64,000 nt of DNA from Trachythela sp. YZ-2020. Lineage: Eukaryota > Cnidaria > Anthozoa > Malacalcyonacea > Clavulariidae. Positions 48,124-59,900 of this stretch are shown here, piece by piece. The position numbers and the translations under genes were made by a program. Numbering within the stretch: the stretch's first letter is position 1; each line of letters begins with the position of its first letter. The DNA is taken from assembly GCA_016169945.1 (NCBI GenBank), contig JADLSH010000113.1, positions 2,375,001-2,439,000 of the forward strand, read 5' to 3'. Below the pieces are notes generated by a model, which was given only the letters and a program-made list of their open reading frames with translations, made no database searches and was not told where the DNA came from.

Positions 48124-48404
48124 TATACTGTATAGTAGGAAGAAATCTAAATTAAACTAATTTCGCTTATAATTGGATAGTTCTATTAGTTCTAAACTGT
48201 TCTCGCAGAGAAAATCTGCGGTGTTTTGTACAGTCTCTCGTCGTTTTATTTTCAATTCTGCTCCACCGAGCACAACATGTTGGCTATCAAATATAAACCA
48301 TTGTAAATACAGTACATAGTTAAATGCAGCGAAATCGGCCATCTCAGGGAGAACAGTTTATAAAGATTAAAGAACTGATAAAGCTATTAAATAAAGTAGA
48401 AGGT

Positions 48405-48510
48405 TCAGGTGGATGGATATTTCGAGTGAAATAATATATACAATATCTATTATATTGCATATATTGTATATATTATTTCACTCGAAATATTCATCCACCT
48501 AAACCTTCCA
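48405..48510. repeat. Near-perfect palindrome (SINE-A tail sequence)
   Basis: GGTGGATGGATATTTCGAGTG on the left is mirrored by CACTCGAAATATTCATCCACC on the right, about 48 bp per arm. The sequence matches the flank of the SINE at 8965-9290. The rest of 48.5-49.1 kb shows a small inverted repeat at 48650-48705 (AACCTCGTTCCCAGGC) and no gene. Confidence 0.7.
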
Positions 48511-49167
48511 CCTTAATTTCAATCGAGTGAGATGCAGAAAAAACATCTTGTAATTAAATAAAGTAATTTTAATTTAGGTTTTCTCCTGAAATAAAGTGGC
48601 CCGCACTGAACTTCTGAGGAGCACAGTTACAGATAGAGGTACCCACTATCAACCTCGTTCCCAGGCTCTTATCTCTTGGGGAGATAAAAGCCTGGGTACG
48701 AGGTTGACCCACTATTCGTCTTGTGCAAGTGACGTCACAACTCGAAATTGTGTGGCTTCCGGTTTTTTGGGGGGCAAATTCCACCATTTTCATTGGATAA
48801 ATTCAAACTAATTAAAATCAAATTCAACATGGCTGACAATTTTTAACATCAAAACGTACGCCAAATTTCCTGAATAACTCGAGTTCTAGACATGCTAAAG
48901 CAACAAACTATTTGTTCAAGGATTCTAGAGAGGTATAGATTATCTTATAACTCTCGGTATTTCGCAAGATATAAACGAAAACGACACTTCGTGAAATCCA
49001 CGATTTCCCCCCCAAAATTGCCGGTTATATAGCATGACGTAATATTCTCGCGTTACTTTAGTTTAGTAGTTTAATAGTTTTTCCCCTGCTGTAGTAGAGG
49101 AAAAACTAGTCAGGGGGAAAGTGACGAAGGGCCTTCGCTCGAAACATCCAAATGTCTTCAACCTTTT

Positions 49168-49858
49168 TCAGGTAGTTCAGACACAAACCACGACAGCTTA
49201 TTGTAGAATACTACCTACACTGAACCCCCACTTTTGAGATATCTTTTTCAGGTAGTTCAGACACAAACCACGGCAGCTTATTGTAGCATACTACCTACAC
49301 TGGATCACCACGTTTGAGATATATTTTTCAGGTAGTTCAGACACAAACCACGGCAGCTTATTGTAGAATACTACCTACACTGGATCACCACGTTTGAGAT
49401 ATATTTTTCAGGTAGTTCAGACACAAACCACGACAGCTTATTGTAGAATACTACCTACACTGAACCCCCACGTTTGAGATATATTTTTCAGGTAGTTCAG
49501 ACACAAACCACGGCAGCTTATTGTAGAATACTACCTACACTGAACCCCCACGTTTGAGATATCTTTTTCAGGTAGTTCAGATACAAACCACGACAGCTTA
49601 TCCTAGAATACTACCTACACTGAACCCCCACGTTTGAGATATCTTTTTCAGGTAGTTCAGATACAAACCACGAGAGCTTATTGTAGAATACTACCTACAC
49701 TGAACCCCCACGTTTGAGATATCTTTTTCAGGTAGTTCAGACACAAACCATGACAGCTTATTGTAGAATACTACCTACACTGAACCCCCACGTTTGAGAT
49801 ATCTTTTTCAGGTAGTTCAGACACAAACCACGACAGCTTATTGTAGAATATCACTTAC
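49168..49858 (+). repeat. 80-bp tandem array, nine copies
   Basis: GGTAGTTCAG recurs at 49171, 49251, 49331, 49411, 49491, 49571, 49651, 49731 and 49811. The unit includes ACAAACCACGACAGCTTATT and TACCTACACTGAACCCCCAC. It starts directly after a CGAAACGTCG element, whose TTTTTCAGGTAG end forms part of the unit. Confidence 0.9.
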
Positions 49859-50249
49859 AGTAGTAGTCCCGGACTGCAGAGTTGGTCAACGCCGCACCCG
49901 AGATTTTTGACTTAGAAAGTTTTAGCGCATCTAGGATGTGCTTGATAGCAATTTTCACACTTTAATCTGCCTCAAAAACTCTTATTTCCATTGTATTTTT
50001 CTCACTTTTGTTCCTTTGACTGCCACTTAAGGCGCACCTGAAGACAATTTTGCGCACCCGCACCTAGATTTTTAGCAAAATTTTAGCTTTTCCGCACCCG
50101 AGATCTCGTCGAAAACTGCCCAACTCTGCAGTCTTACACTAATTGGACCTCAACGTCTTCGATATCGTCACAGTATGAAGTTAGTTTCCCGAACGTGTGG
50201 TGTCAGTGTAGGTAGCGTCTATACAATAAGCTTCGGGTCTTTAGGATCA

Positions 50250-50400
50250 ATCTACCTGAAAAATTCAACAAGAACTTCGAGGTTTCGAGCGAAGACCCTT
50301 CGTCTGGAAGAGAATTTCTCACTATCTTCCAGACGAAGGGCCTTCGCTCGAAACGTCGAAGTTCTTGTTGAATTTTTTAGGTAGTTTGATCCTATAAAAG
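50250..50400. mobile_element. Inverted pair of CGAAACGTCG elements
   Basis: About 70-bp arms with GAACTTCGAGGTTTCGAGCG / CGCTCGAAACGTCGAAGTTC meet at a short spacer near 50330. A second such pair is at 51690-51890. Confidence 0.75.
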
Positions 50401-50908
50401 ACCCACAGCTTATTATAGAGTTAGTTTATTAATGCATAGTCGATCAAGACATGGTCTGGAAACTCGGCCAAAGTCTTCGTTATATCTTTTTATTTATGTT
50501 TATACAAACTTGTGCACGGTGAAGACAATGAATTTTTGGCATAATGAAGCGATCATCCAATGGCATCATCTTCTTGAATCACTCAATCGTACTGTTGAAA
50601 TATTAATAAGCAAAATTTCAAAAGATTTGTGCACGGTGAAGCCGTCTCAACATAAAATCTTAGCTCATTATAGACACTTTGAAGTTCGCCGAGTTTCCAG
50701 ACTATATCTCTATTGACTATGTTTAATGTTTACCAGATTTCTGTTTGTTTTGGTAACAGGAAGCGTAAGACCGTCCATCCATGTCAAGATGTGACAGGTC
50801 GCGTGCCATCATTTGTAAATATTTATCATTTGAAACATTTGGTCATTCACTCGGAAGGAAACACTTCCACGCCAATTTCACCAAATTAGTGTCGGAAAAA
50901 GATACGCG

Positions 50909-53900
50909 ATGAATGCCAAAATTTTGCTGTTCTGTCTTATTGCTGCGCTCGGGACCACTTTGGGAACAGGTATGGTACCATGTAGAGAAAAAGGCCAATG
51001 GATATTTTGAAAGCAGAAAAGAAATTAGTACCTGCCAGCCCCTCGTTCGTCGGAAACCAGAGACGGTTTGGTTTTCTGAAAATGATAGCACGCTCTCGCT
51101 ATTACGCCCGGTCAAAGAAGGATGAGAATTGTCGACTCTCGTTCGCGTTTGATCGCCAACTCTCGTGAACTCTCATGCACTCTCGTCGGCTGGTTCAAAT
51201 TTGGGTGAGAGTTGATGAGATTTTCATCTCGTTTGACCGGTACGCGTGGTGATATCCAGTCAACTCTCACGCTACTCTTGTTCTCGTCACACCGAGCCAC
51301 GAGAGTTAATGAAAATCTTACGCAATCTCTCGCTTGCCAACTCTTTGTTTTTGTAGATGGAAACCTCGAGAGTAAATTATATACATATTTTAGACTTACT
51401 CACGAGCAGTTGCGAAAAATGTTAGTACTCCTGGTTAGGTCTAAAATATGTAATAAAATAATTTTCGAAATTTTCATCTACAAAGACGCTTCAACGTTCA
51501 CTCTTCTTCATGGATTGAGCTTCTACCAGATTCGTACCACATATTGTAACATATTTTGAGTTTATCTGTCCTAAAAAGAGATTAATCCTGATTATAGTTC
51601 CCGCAGCTGAGCAAGAACAAGTGCCTGAAGATGTTTCCAATGATGTACAACAGGCAGTGCTCACAGGTATTATTTGAATAAATTAGGGTTGATTCGCGTG
51701 TGCCTAAAAGATATAAACAAAATCTCGACGTTTCGAGCTAAAGCCCTTCGTCAGGAGAAATTAGTAGACAGATAAACACATTACATCAGCTTTTAAACAC
51801 ATCATCATTTCTCCTGACGAAGGGCTTTAGCTCGAAACGTCGAGATTTTGTTTATATCTTTTAGGCACACGCGAATCAACCCTAATTTGTTCTATATGTC
51901 CGTGGCCGACGCTGAATTAAAGTCTACGATATTATTTGAATAGTCTATTTTAACACTTACATATATGAGAATTTTGTCGCGACATAGTAAACTGTCCGTA
52001 ATAGACAGGTGTCCGTATTAGAGATATGTCTGTGTTAGAGAGGTGTCCGTATTAGAGAGGTGTCCGTAGAGAGGTGTCCGTATTAGAGATGTGTCCATAT
52101 TAGAGAGGTGTCCGTAGAGAGGTGTCCGTATTAGAGATGTGTCCGTATTAGAGAGGTGTCCGTAGAGAGGTGTCCGTATTAGAGAAGTGTCCATATTAGA
52201 GAGGTGTCCGTATTAGAGAGACTACGTTTGAGAGCTGGCCGTATTAGAGAGGTGTCCGTATTAGAGAGGTGTCCATATTAGAGAGGTGTCAGTATTAGAG
52301 AGATGTTTGTATAATAATAATAATAATAATAATAATGAATTTAATACAGCATCTCCACTAAAAAGTGGCTCTTCATCTGTACAATACTACACTAATAACA
52401 TTAAAAGCTATTTAAAAACAAGTAGTAGTGTGGTAAGTATTATCTATATAATTACAGTACAAACGTAATAATTACCAATTACTATATATGCCTATAATTA
52501 CAGTTATTTAAAAATCTATTTACCAAGTCTAAGAATAGCCCTCTCCTTTAAATATCGCGCTACCTGACCTTTAAAATCGTTAACTGCAACAGAATTTCTG
52601 GCAGTAGAAGGCAAAGAGTTAAAAACTTTGGATGTGCTGTCTTGGAAGGTGCCTGATACTAGTGACACCTTCAATGTTGTCTCTGACGAAGACCTTAGTG
52701 ATCTTCCTGGAGTATAAATATCTAGTTTAAGATATAACGGCCAGTTAATAAAATGCATGTTTTTAAAAGCAGTAAGTAATAAATGATTTTCTCCACGCTC
52801 AACAATGGGCAGCCATCGCAATTTATTAAGTATATCGAGCTTGTTCGCGTAGCGTCCGAGAACAAAGCAGGCAGCGGCTAACCGCACACGCTGTAGATGT
52901 TTCAAGAGATAGTCTGGGATTGGATGACTTACAATGTCGTTATAGTCTGTATTAGAAAGACGTCCGTGTTAGAGAGGCGTTCGTGTTAGAGAGGTGTCCG
53001 CATTAGAGAGGTGTCCGTAATAGAGAGGTGTCCGTATTAGAGAGGTGCCCGTATTAGAGAAGTGCCCGTGTTAGAGAAGTGTCCGTATTAGAGAGTTGTC
53101 CGTGTTAGAGAGTCGTCCGTATTAGAGATGTGGCCGTATTAGAGAGATGCCTGTGTTAGAGAAGTGGTCGTATTAGAGATGTGTCAGTATTAGAGAGATG
53201 TTTGTATTAGAAAGACGTCTGTATTACAGAGGTGGTCGTGCTAGAGAGGTGGCCCTATTAGAGAGGTGTCCGTATTAGAGAGGTGACTGTATTAGAGATG
53301 TGGTCGTGTTAGAGAGGTGGCCGTATTAGAGAGGGGTCCGTATTAGAGAGGTGATCGTATGACATATATTATTCAGCTCACTCCCCGTCGGGGCTTAGGG
53401 AGGTGTCCTTACCAGAGAGGTTTGCATATTATGGAGGTGACCGTATTAGAGAAGTGGCCGTATTAGAGAGATGGCCGTATTAGAGGGGTGTCCGTATTAG
53501 AGAGGTGGCTGTATTAGAGATAGAGAGGTGGCTGTATTAGAGAGGTGGCCATATTAGAGAGATGCCTGTGTTAGAGAAGTGTCCGTAGAGAGAGGTCAGT
53601 AGAGGTGTCGTATTAAGTGTCGTATTAGAGAGGTGGCTGTATTCGAGAGATGTTTGTATTAGAAAGACGTCTGTATTACAGAGGTGGTCGTGCTAGAGAG
53701 GTGGCCCTATTAGACAGGTGTCCGTATTAGAGAGGTAGCTGTATTAGAGAGGTGGTCGTGTTAGAGAGGTGGCCGTATTAGAGAGGGGTCCGTATTAGAG
53801 AGGTGATCGTATGACATATATTATTCAGCTCACTCCCCGTCGGGGCTTAGGGAGGTGTCCTTACTAGAGAGGTTTCCATATTATGGAGGTGACCGTATTA

Positions 53901-56900
53901 GAGAAGTGGCCGTATTAGAGAGATGGCCGTATTAGAGAGGTGGCTGTATTAGAGAGGTGTCCGTATTAGAGAGGTGGCTGTATTAGAGAGGTGGCCATAT
54001 TAGAGAGGTGGCCGTATTAGAGAGGTGGCTGTATTAGAGAGGTGTCCGTATTAGAGAGGTGGCTGTATTGGAGAGGTGTCCGTATTAGAGAGGTGGCTGT
54101 ATTAGAGAGGTGGCTGTATTAGAGAGGTGTCCGTATTAGAGAGGTGGCTGTATTGGAGATGTGGCCATAAAGAAATATTCGACTGTATTGTTTTTTTTTC
54201 TAGCGCTGCACGCTAATGTTATTGTCGATGACGTAATGAAAGTATATGCTGATGGTCAACTAATTGGAACTAACGGAGCTTGGAATCAAGCAAAAGTACA
54301 CAAGACTTTATTGTATCTTTCTTTTGTTTTATCAAAGTAGGAGCGCACAGGTGGCAGATGCGGTAGTGCGCTGTCCCTTACCGCGGAGTTAAGCATGCTA
54401 CTGAAGGTCGAGGGTTGGGTATTGTTACTTGATGCGTGACTGCACACATGATGTGTGATGTGCTTTTGAGCTCATGTATCGAGTTTGATTTGATTCTCTG
54501 AGGTTTTCGACTGAGTTTCTCCAGGTACCTGTTGAACCATTGAACTATACAAGAACGCTAACTAACTCGATACGCCTGATAATAGGATAGATGAGTAAAC
54601 TAGTTTTGAATTGAAATACCTTAACAGACATTGAGTATATGAAGGAAATTGAAGCTAAAGTTCTATTCTATTTAAGACTTTAGGTAAAATGGAAATACCT
54701 AAAAAATGCAAAAACAACCGAAATTTTGTAAAATACGACTTTCCCTCAAAGTTTTAGGTATTTCCCTTTTACCTAAAGTTTTGAAGTTTTTATATCAAAT
54801 ATAACTTTTTAATAGCTTCAATTTCGGCGTTAAGTATTTCAACTCAAAACTCAGAAAAACTGATGAATTAAGCTGGCTTCAATTTCCCTCCCTGCGTTAG
54901 CGTTCCAGTCTATTATAGTTCAATGGGTTTTTCTCCCTCGCCAGAAACTAATCCTTAGCCGTGGAGCACGTGTATTATGAGCCTCTGGCTCGGGTGAATT
55001 GGGCAACCACACCCTGTGTAAACGATATACCGGGTGGGGCAAAAAACGTACGACTGTTTGATTTAGTATAACTTAAAAAATAAAAAAGCTATTATGCTTA
55101 AACAAGTTGCTTTGCATTCAGCGATGTCTAACTTAAAATTTCATACATTCCATGTGCATTTTCATGCAATATTGACCGAGATAGCTACGTTTAAAATTGA
55201 GTAAACATTTTTGGAAGTGTCGAGAATTAGCTAAAAATGGCCTATTAAATAATTTGATAACCATTAGCATTTTACGCAAGTATTCGTTTCAATGAAGTGA
55301 AGTTGAAGTTAGAAGGCCAAATGTTAGAATAAAAGAGCATATCTATTCAAGAAACATTTCTAACTTCAACTTCACTTCATTTAAATAATACTTACGATAA
55401 AATGGTAACGGTTATAAAATTAGTTTAATAGATCGTTTTTAGCTAATTCTCGACAGTTCCAAAAGTGTTTAGTCAAGTTTAAACGCATCTATCTCAGTCA
55501 ATATTGCATGAAAATGCACATGGCATATATCAAAATTAAGTTAGACATCGCTGAATGCAAAGAAACTTGTTTAAGTGTAATAGTTATTCTAAATCAAACA
55601 GTCGTACTTTTTTTGCCCCACCCGGTACAATATTCTGTTTGAACATCAAATGTATAGTACAGTATAGACTCTTTAATATATTTATAGATAGATAGAAATG
55701 GAATTTGAAATTGATCACAATACATCTTCTGCCTCCTAACGCTTATTGGTGAAACCCACTAATACTCACTTTAAAATTATCAACGGAGTTAAAATATGTT
55801 TTTGTCGTAGTTACCTGAAAGACATAAGCTTCGACGTTTGTAGCGAAGGTTTCTCGTCTGGAAGCTATTGATTAGCCAAACAAAGACGAAGTGCCTTCAG
55901 TGAGACGAGGACCTTTTCACGAAACGTAAAGGTTTTCTCCATCTATTTTAGGTAGTTCGGCTCTTGAGTAATATACGTTGGACGCCTACATTTGAAGGTG
56001 TAAATACAACAGTGAACTTGTTACCTACCTCACCATGTCTAAGATGGCGTGGATAGCCCTCGATTCTTCCTTTTCTTCTTTTTCTTCAATTCCATGAGCT
56101 TGCGGTTTTATAACGACTGTTCCTAAAATAACAGCCACGCCAACAGCGACCTCGGATTCTAACACCCATGCTAGGCTTAACTCAGCGCCAACTGCATTTG
56201 CCACCCATTCTTCCCCCTCTCTGATGTTAATTTTACTTTCTTATTTCATCATGTAGCGATTCAATATGCCTCTCACGACTGAGATCATTGCCATCGAAGC
56301 GAAGAACAACGGTGGACCGTACGGTATACGGGCTTCCTTTGAGGGCGCGCGATTGGTTACTGACAATAAGAATTGGCGTTGTAGAGCAAGCATGGCCTCT
56401 GGATGGTTAAAACCATCATACGACGATAGCCAATGGCCTTTGGCTAAGGAGATACAGTACAATGGGGCTGGAATTAACAATGCGGCGATAGTGAATGTTA
56501 ACGCCAAATGGATTTGGACCGAGTCTTCAGAAGATGAGACTGTGTACTGTAGAGCTTTCTTAAGTAAGTACAATGAAGGATCCACTCCCTCCGCCAGCGA
56601 AGTATTCATGCATAAATTATGCACGCAAAGATTATGCACGCATAAATTATGCACGCATAATGCATTATGCATTCCGTTCTTTTACACAGCCTTGAAAAGC
56701 ATTACAAACTTTTCTAAATTTCCCATCCAATTTTCATGTATCAAAGGATATTCTCACGCTAAAAATTTTCGGGACATAGGAAACTGACCTTATTAGAGAG
56801 CTAATGGATCGAAGAGGTGTCCGTATATTAGAGAGGTGTCCGTATAAGAGAGGTGTGCCTATTAGAGAGGTGTTCGTATTAGAGAGGGGTCCATATTAGA

Positions 56901-59900
56901 GAGGTGTCCGTATTAGAGAGGTATTTGAGAGGTGTCTGTATTAGAGAGGTGTCCATATTAGAGAGGTGTCTGTATTAGAGAGGTGTCCATATTAGAGAGG
57001 TGTCTGTATTAGAGAGGTGTCCGTATTAGAGAGGTGTCTGTATTAGAGAGGTGTCCATATTAGAGAGGTGTCCGCATTAGAGAGGTATCCGTATTAGAGA
57101 GGTGTCTGTATTTGAGAGGTGTCCCTATTAGAGAAGTGTCCGTATTAGAGAAGTGTCCGTATAAGAGAGGTGTTCGTATTAGAGAAGTTTCCGTATTAGA
57201 GAGGTGTCCGTAGTAGAGAAGTGTCCGTATTGAGAAGTGTCTGTATTAGAGAGGTGTCTATATTAGAGAGTTTCTACTGGTTTTCTTATATCTGTTCTTA
57301 TTTCAAGATATGGAAGGTTACGTGCAGGTCGATGATAAAATGGAAGTATATTTTGATGGGAAATTGCTTGGAACTAGCAACTTATGGTATCTTGTCAAAG
57401 TATGTGGACAGCTTTAAATTAACTTTAACTTAGCGATTCCTTATTGATCCAGTGTTACTACTGGAGGAAACCTAAACTAAACTAACTTTATTTATACTGG
57501 ATAACTCTATCAGTTCTACACTGTTCTCCCTAGAAGTCCAGTAAGAATCCTCTCTTATTGATCCAGTGTTACTACTGGAGGAAACCTAAACTAAACTAAC
57601 TTTATTTATACTGGATAACTCTATCAGTTCTAAACTGTTCTCTCTAGAGGTCCAGTAAGGGTCATCTCTTATTGATCCAGTGTTACTACAGGAGGAAACC
57701 TAAACTAAACTAACTTTATTTATACTGGATAGCTCTATCAGTTCTAAACTGTTCTCCCTAGAGGTCCAGTAAGAGTCATCTCTTATTGATCCAGTGTTAC
57801 TACTGGAGGAAACCTAAACTAAACTAACTTTATTTATACTGGATAGCTCTATCAGTTCTACACTGTTCTCTCTAGAGGTCCAGTAAGAGCCATCTCTTGT
57901 TGGTCCAGTGTTGCTTTATGGTAACTCTGTTTAGACTGAATAGCTCTATCGTTCTATCAGGAGAAAACCATAGTACCAAATCTGTGGTGTTTGGTAGATC
58001 AAATCTTAAGTATTTTTAGCCTTGAGTGTTTTCCTTGATGGTAATATAGTCGCTTTATTTGCGAAAAATGCAATAAAACTCTCACCTCGGTGATTATCTC
58101 ACGCCGCGAGGATACGATTTCTATTTCACCTTTCTACTGCACGGAAATCTCTATACTTATATAATAAATATAGTTATATGTTTATGTATTATGTTATAGG
58201 TGTCTTGATTAAATATTTTGATTTGATTGATTCATAGTCGTTTACCTTCCCCGGAAAAACTCACGTTATTGCAATCAGTGGTAAAAACTTCGGCGGCCCT
58301 TACGGAATCAGGGCATCGTTTGGTGGAAACAAACTCGTCACCAGTGAGCAGGGACGATGGCGCTGTTCGAATATGTTAGTTCCCGATTGGGAGAAACCGT
58401 CTTTTAACGACAATTCCTGGCCTGTTGCTACGAAGGTCAACCACAGTGACAAGAGAGGGAATATAGACGCTTCTGCCAAATGGATTTGGGCTGCACAGAA
58501 CACAAAATCGTACTGCAGAGCTTTCTTTCGTAAGTAGATCGATGAGGTAACCGAACTTTAATCAATAGAGCTATAATCAACGGTTTTCTGCCTGAGCTGT
58601 ATAAGCAAAAGCAACATGTAGGGGGGGAATACAATATGGCGGACCACACCCGCAAAGGCTAATGGGAAACGAAACCGCTTGTTTCTATTGACTGCATCGC
58701 GGGCACTTTTCATCAAAAGCGACGCCATTTTCAATCGTGATGCATTGTGGTCCAGCACTAAGGAGCAACTTATCTGTTAGTGATGGGCGATACCACCAGT
58801 ATCGGATTCGATACGATACCGATTACTTTTTCGTAAAGGTATCGAGGTATCGATTACCCAAACGATTACTTCCTCCAATTTTCAACATAATAAATGTAAG
58901 TCATTTTTTCCGCCATGAAAAAACAAAAATTTATTTCCCGCCTTTTTCATAATTTATTCTGTCGGGGAGGTCAGAATATTAATAAGGGAAGTGGATAGAA
59001 TGTCAAACAAAGTAAAGGAAGTTTGATTAAATTGATAAATGCAGCAAAATACAAAAAAGTACGTAAATTTTATTGGAAATAACCATGAAAACTACAGGAT
59101 TATAATAAATGTCTAATTTTAAAAGTAATCAAAACACTTTTTCGATACCGTGCAGTATCGACTACTTCCGGTTTGGGCCTGGTATCGGGTGGTATCGATA
59201 CCAAGTAATCGGTAATCGCCCATCACTATTATCTGTGTCTGGTTGGGTTTCACTTAAGGAACAGTGCAGCACAAAGGAAGACAGTTGTCAGATTGACCAA
59301 ATACTATATGTATTGACCTTGTGTTCGGTGGAAATACATGTAATGGAAACATTCAACATCATTTGCTTGCTCCCAAAAGTGTCAATACATTTGATGTACA
59401 ATATGACAACACATATAGAAATTGTTGGCTAAACACTTTGACTGATATAGCGACTTGTAGTCTTGTAGACCAGCAGGTACAGATAGACCAGCATCAATTA
59501 CTTTCACCAAGTCAGGCGCGATTTAAATACCCGAATTTGCCTCGGCTTGTAATTGAGTTCTATCAGCTCAACTGGCAGCAAGCACCACAAACAATTAAAT
59601 TGCTTTAAATCAAACTACAACATACTAACAAACTATTCTTTCGTAGATATGTTTGCTACACTTATAACAGACGATCATATGGCAGTCTATGCTGATGGCA
59701 TATTGGTTGGAACGAACACTCAATGGAACTTGGGAGTGGTATGAAATTTTAACGGTGGATAGTTGGTTACTGATGCCCCCCAAAAATCTTGATATTTACC
59801 CATAACTCCACTAATATATACACGAATTTGCGGTTAATGCTCAGCGACTGGACTCTGTAGCTCAGTTGTTGGTTAGAGCGCTGCACTGGAATCGCAGGGC

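Noticed and set aside
52350..52432. Extra exon of the secreted-protein gene (acceptor ATACAG, donor GTAAGT)
   Set aside because: Its phase fits exon 2 but not exon 3 at 54204, and it lies in a LINE 3' end. Direct joining of exons 2 and 3 keeps the frame.
56241..56672. Minus-strand ORF of 143 codons
   Set aside because: It is the shadow of the long module exon on the plus strand.
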